Source: Uranotaenia lowii
Lineage: Eukaryota; Arthropoda; Insecta; Diptera; Culicidae
Direction: 5' to 3'
Assembly (NCBI RefSeq): GCF_029784155.1
Contig: NC_073693.1
Coordinates: 339,342,023 to 339,406,022, forward strand
Length of the DNA stretch: 64,000 bases
This document shows positions 1 to 10,808 of the stretch, one piece after another. The position numbers and the translations under genes were made by a program. How positions within the stretch are numbered: the first letter of the stretch is position 1; every line of letters starts with the position of its first letter. The notes beneath the pieces were generated by a model, which was not told the DNA's origin, did not search any database, and was given only the letters and a program-made list of their open reading frames with translations.

Positions 1-1500
1 ATGTCAAAAGATCAACAGATTGATTAAACATTCAGGATTGAAAGTCCATCCTGTTTTCCTTAATTCTGATAACGGGTTCAACATTTAAAATTTTTATTCT
101 TAATTCTGAAAGTCGAGATTCTATTTAGATCCTCATATTTGTTACTTTCCCTCACCCTAAATTTGTTTGTTGCCTATATTGAGGCGTAAGATATTTTCGG
201 TCAATGAACAATTTTTGTCATAGTTCAATGACATAAGTTCAGGCGCTTTTATTGAAGCAAACTCTAAAAAAAAATGTCACACATTTATCTATGTATGATC
301 ATAAAATATTTGAATATTCGATGTCTTTTCATGACGATTTTAGGACATTTTCATTTGCTACCGGCAGATAATTTCTAATTCGATTGATATATCTCTATGT
401 TCAATGATTCTCATCGAATTACAATCGTCCAGATTCTAGTCAATCGGCCTTTCTATTCTTCCAACCGAAATTTAAAAAAAACCCTCTGTCGGTTTTCGGT
501 TCTTTTGATATCACTTTTGTCGGACGACGACGGCGTGTCACACAGCTTGAAACACCTTCAAGGAACATAAAAAGTGTCTCACCTGATTGAAGTCTGAACC
601 TTTTCCCGAGCCATCAATCCCGCATAACAATAACGCTGCGCTCGCTATCAAAATGTAATAAATTAAATCATCCATCTATTTACAGCAGGTCTAGGTGGGT
701 ATCGCTCAATATCGGGATGATTTCTTCGATGACGAGAATCTTGCCCAGTCTGCCTAAGGTGGAACCAATTCCGGCTCAGGGGTCTGTCGGGTGTTTCGGG
801 TGGGTCCCAAGGTAGCGTCCCGCTATTGTGCTCCCATCAGAACGTGAATGATTAATGGAGTTTTGGACACTTTTTTTTCTGGGTCTCTCTATCTCTTGAT
901 TATGGGACGAGTGTTCTTTTCATGCGATCGACAGGTTATTCCTTTCGATTAAAGGAATGTCACATGTTGAGGTTCGATTTCTGCCTTTGAAAAGACGGTA
1001 ATTGAACCTGAGAATCAATAATTTTTTTTTGTAAATGTATCAATCGTTATTTTGAAAGATGATGTTGAACTAAAAAAAGTCAATGAACAAAATTAAATTA
1101 TCATTTGGATATTAAGTAGAAACCCTTTGAAAAAAATGAAATTCGTCGAAATATTAACTTCAAATCTACAGGAAAATTCAAAGCAATTCCTAATAGCTTT
1201 CCTGTAACATTTTATGTAATCTTCATGTAACATTTTCTAAGAAGGCCAAACCGCAAAGATCCTTTTAGAAGTAGGCAATCTTGCCGCAAAATTCCTCCCA
1301 CTGGGCAAAAACAAGCCTACCTACTACAATCCGTGACAAATGTGACATTTCCCGATATAAATCGTGCAGTTGCCTCCTACATGTAACCTAGCCGGAGACT
1401 AAGAGCGTAGTAGTAGGAACACGTAAATGCAGGAAAGTGCATGATTTCCGGTCAAACCTTTCATTCGCTTTGTTACTTGTCTGTGGGCCCATTTTCTTTT
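1..1500. other. No gene recognised
   Basis: AT-rich DNA with a slightly GC-richer patch at about 500-860. I found no coding frame of note, no tRNA and no clear repeat. A possible splice acceptor (TTTACAG, near 680) opens the GC-richer patch, but nothing around it supports an exon. Confidence 0.5.
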
Positions 1501-1766
1501 TGGCACACTGAGAACTATTTAAATTTTTTGCGGGAATAAAAAAATCTTCTTAATTTTTTTTTTTTTTTGAGCAGGGAAAAGCCCCCTGGAGCAGTACAGT
1601 TTATCTGACTCCTCCAAAGGGCATAAAATCTCCTCATCGTTTTTATTTTGCATTTTTTCAACTTGTGTTTTTTTGTAAGGTTTGCGTACATATTTTTGTA
1701 GTTTTTCACGTTTCACACTTCATAATTATTCATTTTAATAATGATCACTAGCGATAGTTGATGATA

Positions 1767-1868
1767 ATGGCGGTGGGTGGCGATGGGTGGCGGTAGGTGG
1801 CGGAAGGCGGTGGGCGGTGGCGGTCGGCGGTAGTGGTAAGCTGTAGGTGGCGGTGGGTGGCTCGGTGG
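1767..1868 (+). repeat. G-rich GGTGGC-type minisatellite
   Basis: About 100 bases of degenerate GGTGGC/GGCGGT repeats, nearly C-free on the + strand except within GGC. Runs of GG and GGG spaced by 1-3 bases could fold into a two- or three-tetrad G-quadruplex. It lies just beyond the 3' end of the minus-strand LINE that begins near 1950. Confidence 0.8.
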
Positions 1869-2033
1869 TGGAAAGAAAAACAAAAAAATATTGCAAAACT
1901 GGCATTAGTCGGATGTTTGCGCAGATTCATGATGAGGACTGATAGCTGATGGTACCTCCAGCGAGATTTAATCTCTTTGAAGGAGGTACACTAGAATCAC
2001 TGATCAGTTAGGGACGTATTGGCGGATGGTTTT

Positions 2034-3733
2034 TCAGATTATGTAGTTAGAGATTTTGTTACGAATATGTTGTTTGCACATATTTTTAAATTTGATAAGA
2101 TTCCTTTCTTCTTTCAAATTATTTGGCAGCTGATTGTACTTCGACTTGGAGAAGTAATTGTAAGATGCTTTAGTTAGGTTCGACTTTGGACATCTAACTT
2201 CCAGCATTTGGTTTCTTCGCAGATTGTAGCGGTGGTTGCGGATTTGTAGTGTTTCGTTGTGGTGGGTTGACGGGTTGTGCAATTTATTGTGGATTTGAAC
2301 GAGGCATTGTAGTTCTCTCAATGCTAGAATGGGCATTATAGATTTCGCAGCTTCTGTGTAAAGACTTATTGTTGGGTGCAATCGTTTTTTTTTGTAGATA
2401 GTTTTCAAACATCGATTTTGAGTTGCTTGAAGCGACTTTAATTTTGTTTTCGTGGCACTTCCATATATCGCTACCATGTAATTCAATCTGGATTGAACGA
2501 ATGCTAAGTACATGGCTTCTAACTGCTTCGTAGGGACAAACTTTGATACTTTCCATAAGAGGCCACAGGCAGCGCTGATATCGTTTTTTATTTGGTTAAT
2601 GTGGGGGTGCCAAGATAGTTTGGTATCAAAAGTTAGGCCCAGATATTTATAGCTATCGACGTTTTCTATGACAGTCGAGTCGATGGTCAAAACTCGGTGC
2701 TCTTCAAGTCGTTTTCTAGGTGAGTGGAACACCATGTACTTTGTTTTGGACAGGTTTAGCGATAGCAAGTTTTCGGCAAAATACCCCATTAACATGTGCA
2801 TGTCATGTTTCATCCGGCTAATCAAATCGTCTGCGTCTCTTCCAATATATGTTAACGATGTGTCGTCAGCAAATAAGCGTGTTTTACCTTTGAGCACTAG
2901 TTTCGGTAGATCGTTCACGTACAGTAAGAACATTAGTGGTCCTATGTTACTACCTTGGGGTATACCAACTGGACATCGGTAGAAATGTACTTTGGGTATC
3001 GTTTATTCCTACGTATTGGATACGGTCGGATAGGTAACTCCGAATCAGATCATTAGCTGTTCCTCGAATTCCATAGTAGTTCAGTTTATCTAACAACAGC
3101 TCGTGGTCTACGGTATCGAAGGCTTTTTTGAGATCGAGAAAAAGAACTGCAGCAAATTGTTGATTTTCGAACGCATCGTAGATTTCGTTAGACAACTCAC
3201 TTGCAGCGGTCACTGTACTAGATCCTGTTCTGAAGCCATATTGCTGACTGTAGAGAAGTTGATGTGACTGAAGTAAACTAATTAATCTGCAAACTAGCAG
3301 TTGTTCCAATATTTTACTCAAGATTGAAAGTACAGATACTGGTCTATAGTTGTTAACGTCAGTTTTTTGTCCATTTTTGTGTATTGGGACGATCCGTGCA
3401 ATTTTCAGAAACCTTGGGAATGTACCGGTCGTAATGCTTTCGTTGAAAACATTTTTCAGAAGATCAGCAAAAAGAACATGATGCCTTTTCACAAATAAGG
3501 CCGAAATTCCGTCTGGTCCTATGCTCTTTTTTGCATCCAAGTTATGAATTTTGATCAAAACTTCCTGCTCAGTTGTTGGAGTTAGAAAAATTGATTCGGA
3601 TAATGTTCCATATTTATTTATGTTGCGTTGACTACAAATGGTGGAGGCAAGCTGGGGTCCCACATTCGCAAAAAAATCGTTGAAGTGGCTGGCAACTGAC
3701 AAAGAATCGCTGGTGGCCTTTCCGTTTATGTAC
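2034..3733 (-). pseudogene. LINE reverse transcriptase, frameshifted
   Basis: Encodes the RT core of the surrounding LINE, which would copy the element RNA at the target site. In protein order I see NNYRPVSVLSILSKILEQLL, QYGFRTGSSTV, the catalytic block LFLDLKKAFDTVDHELLL, GIPQGSNIGPLMF, the FADD box (RLFADDTSL), LNLSKTKYMVF and YKYLGLTFDTKLSWHP. A one-base indel near 2970-2985 splits the frame between AFDTVDH and GIPQGS, leaving two open stretches (2034-2933 and about 2950-3733). The C-terminal part (about 150 residues after the thumb) is of normal length. The frameshift makes it inactive unless it is a sequencing error. Motif order and spacing fit the CR1/L2 group of LINEs. Confidence 0.85.
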
Positions 3734-3757
3734 AGTATTATTTTATTGGTTTTCACA

Positions 3758-5326
3758 ATACAAAATATGTAAATTAAAAATCTTAAACTGTAGAACACAA
3801 TTAAATTTAAAATTTCGGGATCAACCTTAATTAACAAATATACAATGAATGAACATAGTTAAGCAAAAAAGGTGAAAATAAAATAATGAGTTCGATCTAT
3901 AGCTTGTTTAATCAGAATAAAAAATCAAGTTTTATTACTAAAACCAGATCCTCAACAATTTTCTTTCAGAATGGATATCAACTAACATATTCTTAACAAA
4001 AATATTTAATTTGTGATTTGGACGCTAATGATTTGTTTAAAATTTAAAACTAAAATTAAAATAACACGTTGCTAGGCATAATGATCATTTGATTATGAAA
4101 TTTTTTTGACGTTTCTATCATTAAAATATTGTGTAGATTGAGAGAAAAAGTTAAAGTTCTGATTTTTGCGTCTCGTTTATTTTCATAATTTTTTTTTTTC
4201 TTCACAAAATATACTATTTGATTCAAGAGTTATGTAAAATTATTTCGAAAATGTGAAATGTTTATTAATGCTAAACAACAGATTTCATACCCATACGGCA
4301 ATCGCATACATTTTTTGTTTTTTTTTGTTTTAATCATTCAATTAGTTTTCAGGTATCACGATAAACCGATAAATACACTGTCATCTTTAGAACTACACCT
4401 TTAAATTTAAAATCTAAGATTGCAAATTAAAATAACACATTGACAGGTGAGCAATTGGAGAACTAATTGCACTAGTATGACACATGAAGGAGTTTTATTA
4501 AAGCTTAGCAAGAAGTTGAACTTTAAGAAGCATGATAGTGTTCAATATGCAAATAACCTAGTACACCGACAATCAAGAAACAAAAATTTATTTCATATTA
4601 ATGTTTATCAAAAGCAAAGTACCATAGCAATAATGATCATTTTTAGAGTTCAGTCAATAATATATCAGACATGAGAAGTTTGCACGATTAAATTTCCAAG
4701 AAAGATGTATCGGAAATCATTCGAAAAACGAAGAAAGGCGGTAATAATTTAGGGTTTCAGTTGAAAATTTCCATCAAATAATAGTGTCAAGAATAGGATT
4801 GAAAAATTACATCGCACTGGTCAAAAGTGTGTCCTGATCTTATCCTTCCACCCACTTCCCAAAACAAAATTTTTTGCTAGGATGCAGAGGTGACCTCGGT
4901 CCTAAAGCACAAATTTATTTCTTTCATCCCCTTCTCTTTCTTCCAATTTATCCATTGACTACTAGGACGTGGCCGGCGCCGTTATTGACGTCTAAAGAGA
5001 GAGCATCAGTTTTGTGCAGTGTGAATGAGTTGCTAGTCCCAAGCACCATTCATTTGACCTCTGAACAAAATTTATGGCCTCGGTCAATCACGGAGTAGCA
5101 ACCATTGGCGATGTGGAATTCATTCTACTGAGCCACGCCTGCGATCATGGTTTTCGAAATGCATTTGATTAAAAAAGAGAGTCATACAATAATGTCATTA
5201 ACTAAATATTAAAAGAAACAAACTCGTTCAGTGAAAATCATTTTGTATTAATTGATAAAGAAGCATTTCGGGTTCAATGATTCAGGTGGATGTGAGTAGT
5301 CAATCAAGCTAAGCTAAGCTAAGCTA
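3758..5326 (+). mobile_element. Nested retroelement insertion with AAGCT tail
   Basis: This 1569-base block interrupts the minus-strand LINE. The 24 bases at 3734-3757 recur exactly at 5327-5350, which is a target-site duplication. Its right end is a pentanucleotide tail, AAGCT repeated four times (5305-5326), in place of poly(A). This suggests a + strand LINE or SINE inserted by target-primed reverse transcription. The last ~450 bases (4860-5290) are GC-richer and look like a LINE 3' UTR. The upstream kilobase is AT-rich and shows no RT motif in any frame I read. It is either a 5'-truncated, mostly 3'-UTR copy or a composite insertion. Confidence 0.65.
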
Positions 5327-5350
5327 AGTATTATTTTATTGGTTTTCACA

Positions 5351-5690
5351 TTTTCCCGATTGGTCAGAGAGTTTATAGTTTTCCACATTTATTTTTGACT
5401 TGAGGATTTAAAAAGAGATCCATAGTAGGTCATTTTGGCTATCATTTTCGCTCGTTGAACTTTTTTGGATAGCTGCACAAGCATTTCTTGGAGTTGGGAG
5501 TCGTGTGGGTGGCGTTTGCTTCTGGCTAAAAGGCTGTTTTTAGATTTTACTAGTTTCCAAACATCATAGTTCATCCAAGGGCAAAAACCTTTTACCCTGG
5601 CACAAACTTCTACCTTTTTCGAATATTTTTTAATAAGATTCTTATGCAGGTTGACATATTTAATATGTTTCTCAGTTAAATTTATTTATC
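5351..5690 (-). pseudogene. LINE ORF segment upstream of RT
   Basis: The minus strand reads an open segment with KVCPW-like text, then MNYDVWKLVKSKNSLLARSK and LVQLSKKVQRAKMIAKMTYY, followed by an in-frame stop (5389-5391, TAA after SSSQK) and MWKTINSLTNRENVKTNK. The last residues run straight into NKIILYINGKATSD, which resumes at 3757 on the other side of the nested insertion. This is the basic linker that precedes the RT domain in CR1/L2-type ORF2 proteins. The internal stop is independent evidence that the copy is dead. Confidence 0.75.
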
Positions 5691-6139
5691 TGATTATTAA
5701 GCAGTTTGCTTCACGATTGGTTGTCAGTATGAATTGTATCATCTTTCTGAAAAACGTCTCGAAACATCGTTGAGGTAAAAATGCGTAGAAAAATTAGTTT
5801 CCTTCCAGAGAAAGATTTCATTTATGAACCATTTCTTTTAACCCACCAGATTCACTTGTTATTCCAAAATAAAATAAAGTTCAATTGCAAGTAAAGCTTT
5901 ATCCACTTAGAATCCGGAATAATAAATCATCTGTAGCTCGGAAACGAATTGACGAACAAATATGATTAATGCCTCAAAGCAAAAGTAATTCACTGTACTT
6001 TAATGAAAAAAATATCAATAAATATCATTTTTCTTCGTTTCTTGCGAAAATTTGTACTTTCTTCTTATTGCTTCCACAAAACGCTGTACACTTCCGAAGT
6101 CAACATCCTTGGCACATTTGTTTCACATGTTGGTGACAA
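5691..6139. other. No gene recognised
   Basis: AT-rich DNA between the LINE and the next inverted repeat. Nothing supported by sequence. Confidence 0.5.
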
Positions 6140-6250
6140 GGTGGGAAGTAAAAAGTGAGCACTGAGCAGTGAGAAGTGAGAAGCGAGTCTCACTTCTCAC
6201 GTCTATTTTCACTCTCAGTGCTCATTTCTCACATCTCACTTCTTACTTCT
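6140..6250. repeat. Inverted GAAGTGAGAAGTGAG repeat
   Basis: A purine-rich left arm (GAAGTAAAAAGTGAGC to about 6187) faces a pyrimidine-rich right arm (CTCACTTCTCAC to ACTTCTTACTTC). The two form an imperfect hairpin of about 50 bp per arm made of TGAGAAG-type units. It could be a small MITE or a folded-back microsatellite. Confidence 0.7.
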
Positions 6251-6740
6251 CAACTTCTAACTTACTCGGTAAACATTTTTCTGAAAAATTACTATTCTTA
6301 GAATCTATATATCTCGCGTGAGCTTTCATTACGTCGTATGGAACATCTTAAGAATTGACAAAAAACTGCAGCAAAAGTTATCAAAACAACTTTGAAATTT
6401 GTATTTATTTCACGTATAGAATATGTTGTCCAGGCTACAAATATTCTAAATGGAAAGAAATTGCGACTAGTTTATGTCAGATTTAGTTTTTTTTAGCGAA
6501 TGATCAACACTCTGGCACAAAGCTACCACTCCAGAGCCGGTGTTGGAAAATTTAAAAAAAAGTTCTTGAAAATAAACAAAACATAATTTAAAAATGGAAG
6601 GAACTTATTCTTTTTCCTTACTCATTATATGCACAGCCAGTATTTAATATTCAATTTAGAATTGAAATATAAATTTGGTACTAAATACAGTCGGTTGTTT
6701 TGAAAGAAAAAGCTGGTTTCCAGCAATCTGGATTGCTGAT

Positions 6741-6862
6741 TTTCCAGCAATTTAAATTGCTGGAAACCAGCATTAACGTTTGCTTTTTTTTCCAGCAATT
6801 TAAATTGCTGGAAATTTTGTTGGAAAGTCAGCGGGACAAAAACCAGCAAAATTTTGCTGGTT
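6741..6862. repeat. Cluster of perfect palindromes (TTTCCAGC...)
   Basis: A perfect 26-bp palindrome at 6741-6766 (TTTCCAGCAA on one side, TTGCTGGAAA on the other) is repeated exactly at 6789-6814. A related 22-bp palindrome follows at 6841-6862 (AACCAGCAAAA/TTTTGCTGGTT). Nearby CAGCAATC and ATTGCTG add imperfect copies. Possible roles are the end of a DNA transposon or dimeric protein binding sites; the sequence does not decide. Confidence 0.85.
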
Positions 6863-7713
6863 TCGAGCAAAAAAAATAAAAAAATTGCTGTGTAAAAATG
6901 GAATTCTGTCTGTCTGATTGTCTGTTCCTTATAGACTTGAAATTGGATGCTTTTGAGGCCGAGGAAGGTTCCTATTACAGTTAGGGACCCCCATCTTACT
7001 GGAAAGGGGAGGGGTTTCCAAAGCAAAAACGAAATGTTCGCATAACTTAAGATTGAATGGTTCTGGTACCAAATTCGGCGTGGGAGGTGATTTGTTTAAA
7101 AGAAAAATGTCTGTGAACGTTTTGTGCCCCTCCTCATTTCCAGAGGGGAAATGGGAAGGGGAAGAGAAATTCCAAACAATTTGTATCATAACTCGAGAAT
7201 TAGTCAAGCAAATAGAACCAAAATTGGCATGTGAGGGTATTTGGAGAAATGTTTCTATGATTATTTGAGAACTATTCCTTTTTCCAGTGGAGATATTGAA
7301 AGGGGGAAGGGTTGCTTCCATACAATTTTATTGCAAAATTCGATAACCATGCGAGTAAATGGAACCAAATTGGCTTGGGAGGATATTTGAATATGGGAAA
7401 AGGTTCATTGTTTGCTGAAACTCCTCCAGATTAGCATTTGGAGGATAGGAAGAGGGAGGGGAGCCCATACAAATTTTTGCAATACTCGATAACGATAACT
7501 AAGCGTGGGGAAGCGAATTTGGCATGCGAAGGAATTTGGGTGAACGAAATGTTTCCAAGACGGTTTCCAAGCTCTTTCCACTTTTCATTAGAGAAACATA
7601 ATGGAGGAGGGGGCTCCCATACATTTTTTTGCATGACTGGTGAAATAATCGAGCAAATGGAACTCAATTTGGCATGGGAGGATATTAAGATAAGTAAAAG
7701 ACTCTATAGTTGT

Positions 7714-8891
7714 TTGAGACCCCTCCCTACCTACCTACCTAAGGGTCCAGCGCCGATTGACCGGCGCATAGGGCTGAGATAAAAGATCTCCACTGCTGGC
7801 GATCCGGAGCCAGCGTCTTCACTTGCTGCCAGCCGAGGTTCTCGTCAACTGTGCGGATTTCAGCGGCTAGACTTCGCCGCCACGAGCTTTTGGGCCTGCC
7901 TCTTCTTCGATGCCCATCTGGATTCCAGTCAAGCGCCTCTCTGCAAATCTCGTTTTCATCTCTTCGCAGCGTGTGCCCAATCCATCTCCACTTACGTTCC
8001 CGAATCTCGATTTCTAGCGCCTTTTGATGACACCGGCGATGAAGTTCAACGTTTGAGATCCAGTTGCCAGGCCACCAAGCGCGGATGAAGTTCCGCAGGC
8101 AGCGATTCACAAAAACTTGCAGTTTTCGCGTCGTCATCGCATATGTGCACCAAGTTTCACACCCGTCCAGCAATACGGATTTGACGTTTGAGTTGAAGAT
8201 TCGGATCTTAGTTCGTAGAGAGATCTGGCGTGACCGCCAGATGTTTCGGAGACTCGCAAACGCAAATCGGGCTTTTCTGATCCGGGTTTCGATGTCCTTC
8301 TTGGTACCACCATCAGGCGTAATCTGGCTACCAAGATACTGGAAGCACTCCACTGTCTCAACCTGTTGTCCAGCTACCACGAAATTGGAACGATTTTCTG
8401 TATTGATTTCCATCGACTTGGTCTTTCCGACATTGATTTTGAGACCTGCTGCCTTGGAGCTTTCGGTGAGGTCGTCGAGTTTGCTCTGCATGTCTTGTTG
8501 TGTTTGGGCGAGCAAAACAATATCGTCTGCCAGGTCAAGGTCGTTCAGTTGCTCCATTGTTGAAGGATTCCACGGCAATCCTCGGTTTGGTCTGCAGTCA
8601 ATCGATCCAGTCAAGATCTCATCCATTACGATGAGAAAAAGCAGCGGTGACAAAATACATCCTTGTCTCACTCCAGCAGTTACCGGGATTGGTTCGGACA
8701 AGACACCGTCGTGCAAGACCTTGCACGAAAATGCCTCGTACTGTGCTTCGATGAGATGGACTAGTTTCTCTGGGACCCCTCGTCGTCTAAGAACAGCCCA
8801 GATGTTTTCGTGGTTCAGTCTGTCAAATGCTTTTTCGAAATCAACGAACACCAGCAGAAGAGAGTCCTGGAATTCGTTGAGACCCCTCCCT
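7714..8891 (-). mobile_element. 5'-truncated RTE-like LINE with 15-bp TSD
   Basis: An insertion of 1148 bases (7729-8876) sits inside the ~147-bp repeat field. It is bounded by an exact 15-bp direct duplication, TTGAGACCCCTCCCT, at 7714-7728 and 8877-8891. The 3' end (left side, minus-strand element) has no poly(A) but a tetranucleotide tail of about three TAGG units. The TAG stop codon of the ORF is the first part of that tail. Short non-poly(A) 3' repeats are known for RTE-clade LINEs. The crisp duplication and intact frame suggest a fairly recent insertion. Confidence 0.85.
7739..8876 (-). pseudogene. RTE-like reverse transcriptase, C-terminal part
   Basis: An uninterrupted frame of about 379 residues on the minus strand, open from the 5' truncation point. 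In order: VFVDFEKAFDRLNHENIW (catalytic Asp block), VTAGVRQGCILSPLLFLIVM, LDLADDIVLLAQTQQDMQSK (ADD box with L in place of the usual F/Y), LKINVGKTKSM, CFQYLGSQITPDGG, and the C-terminal RKWRWIGHTLRRDENEICRE, GHRRRGRPKSSWRRSL. That last block typifies RTE-like LINEs of arthropods. The endonuclease and RT fingers are lost by 5' truncation, so the copy cannot mobilise itself. The opposite-strand 281-codon frame (8064-8909) is a shadow. Confidence 0.88.
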
Positions 8892-9510
8892 GATAGGAAA
8901 GAAAGATAGGAAAAAAAGAGGGAGCCACCTCAGTTTTTTTTAAGATGTCGAGAGTTAATCAGTCGAAAGACGCCGAATTTGCTTTGGGATTGTACTTAGA
9001 TACGAGTAATGTTTCTATAATTATTTTGGACCCTTCCCTTCTTCCATTGAGTTAGATAGAAAGAGGAGACGGGAACCTCATACATTTTTGTTACATATCT
9101 AAAAAAGTACTCCTACGAAAGAAACCAACTTTAGTAGGGGAGGGACTTTAGGATGGAGAAATGTTTCTATGCTTATTCTGGCATCCTCCAGTTGGAGGAT
9201 GAATAGGGAAGAGGGGGGGCTATCATACATTTTTGGCCTAACTCGATAACATTTTAAGAAAATAAGGTCAAATTTGTCATAGGAAAGTATATGAAAATAA
9301 GAATTTAGACTCCTCCTTTCTTTTCAGTGGGAAGCTTTAAAAGGTAGTGGGGTGCACCCATACTTTTTTCTAAATATCTAGAAAAATGATCGATCAAATT
9401 TGGCAAAGAAGGGATAGGTGTACGAGAAACGTTCTCTTGGTTACTAAACAGACATGAATAGTTTGATCACAGCAAATGGATTCAAATTTGGCTTGGGAGA
9501 GAAAATTTAT

Positions 9511-10643
9511 ATACGTAAATCATTAATTATGGCAGAATTTAGGAACTTATGAAAAAATAAATACATAGTCTTTATTTTAGGTACAAAATAATGATTGGAA
9601 AACAAATTCTAGGACAGGATTTGAAAACAGAAAACGATATATAAGAAAACAAAAATTAATCTCTTTTGTTAAATTCCCATTCATTTTAGAAGGTGTAGCA
9701 AAGCACACAGGGTCAGCAAGTAGATAAGAAATAAATTTATAATTAAAAAAACAGTTTTCAACTTATTTTTCGTTACAAGTTCAAATCTGAATGTTTGATT
9801 TAGTTTTCTATACTATATGTTTTGATTCTAAATACCAAATTTCTTGTATTTTTACAAAAAAAAATCCTTTTTTAAGCCTTCCCTTTATACAACAGAATTT
9901 CTTGATTCTATTTTTGAAGTGTTCATTGGTCTTTGATTTATTTTTGTTGTGTGAATTCAACAAATGGGGCTAAACATTTGCTTGTGCTGTTGCTACAAAG
10001 GTTTGTAAGGATTTGTTAATTTCCAAACAAAATTTTGGTTCATTTCTGGTAAGTTTTTCTATACAAATAGTCATCTAATTAAATTTAAGTTTTGTTTAAT
10101 CCCTTCTTGAAAATGAAAGGAGTTTTTCAATTTATTGAATCATTCAGTTACCAGATCTGGCTTGTATACCAAACAATCACAACTATTGGATGGAACAAAC
10201 ATCAAAATAAACAATAATTTCATTTAGGTATTTATCTTATTACGAAAAATCTTTTAATGGCCCATCTTAGATGCAAATCATTTGATCATTTTTCGGTTTG
10301 TGTGAAATTTAATGTAAGTTACTTAATTTATCGGCCTTATCGGTGAAAATTATGCCCTTTTTAGTAAGGACATCTTGAGATTATAAATCTTTTATAGGCG
10401 GATATGAGGAATGAAAGATGGTGAAAGTGACTGGATAGAATTTATTTAGAAGCATTATCATTGTCACAACCTGCGGAGTGCAACAAATTTGATCATAGCA
10501 ATCTGATAGTTTTTGAATTCATAAGTCTGTGAGGAAGAGCTAGCGCAAGTTGTGCAAAAAGCGTAGTTAGAATGAAATTAATAAAATTAATCAAAATTAA
10601 TGTTTAATTTATTTAAAATGTTTAGATACAAAAGCTACAGATA
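9511..10643. other. No gene recognised
   Basis: Very AT-rich DNA with short poly(A)/poly(T) runs. No coding, RNA or clear repeat signal seen. Confidence 0.5.
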
Positions 10644-10808
10644 GTGTCAGGCAGTCCAATCAGTATCTATAAAGCTTCAATATCAATCCGCCAGGTAACT
10701 AAAAGAGCTAGAAACTTGAACAAGAACCTAACTTACAATTTTCAACAGCTCACGTGGTACGGCACGTTATTGGAGTGCGAGTATAGCAAGGAGATTGAGA
10801 TACCAAAC
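10644..10808 (+). CDS. Candidate exon pair of an unknown gene
   Basis: Weak candidate. A frame beginning ATGTCAGGCAGTCC... reads MSGSPISIYKASISIRQ up to CAG|GTAACT at 10694. A 54-base stretch follows with a CTAAC branch-like site and an acceptor TTTTCAACAG (ending 10748). Then a 60-base segment encodes LTWYGTLLECEYSKEIEIPN and ends at a strong donor, AAC|GTAAGT (10808/10809). The putative intron is itself a multiple of three and lacks stops, so both spliced and unspliced readings stay open. I do not recognise the product and no downstream exon was found. It could be coincidental open sequence. Confidence 0.2.

Larger units (their letters stand above)
1950..5690 (-). mobile_element. L2/CR1-like LINE, 5'-truncated, interrupted
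   Basis: A non-LTR retrotransposon read on the minus strand. The 3' part (1950-3757) carries the reverse transcriptase and the 5' part (5327-5690) carries the linker preceding it. The two parts are separated by a 1569-base insertion flanked by a 24-bp duplication. Joined conceptually across the duplication, the frame runs on without a gap. Beyond the stop codon the 3' UTR contains a strong hairpin (GTACCTCC near 1990 pairs with GGAGGTAC nearer 1950), as in several LINE tails. No endonuclease domain is visible, so the copy is 5'-truncated. The clade call rests on motif resemblance only. Confidence 0.75.
6915..9510 (+). repeat. Diverged tandem repeat, unit ~147 bp
   Basis: The phrase GCAAATGGAACCAAATTTGG, followed by CATGGGAGGATATTTG, recurs in mutated form near 7060, 7207, 7351, 7499 and 7650. 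After the RTE insertion it recurs near 8961, 9118, 9258, 9387 and 9470. Between them come recurring ATGTTTCTATGATTATTTG, CCCCTCC and CCCATACATTTTTG segments. Spacing is about 130-157 bases. This is an old tandem satellite that has diverged strongly. The short frames inside it are not conserved between units and are not genes. Confidence 0.75.

Noticed and set aside
8064..8909. 281-codon + strand frame
   Set aside because: Antisense shadow of the RTE-like reverse transcriptase on the minus strand, which has all the RT motifs.
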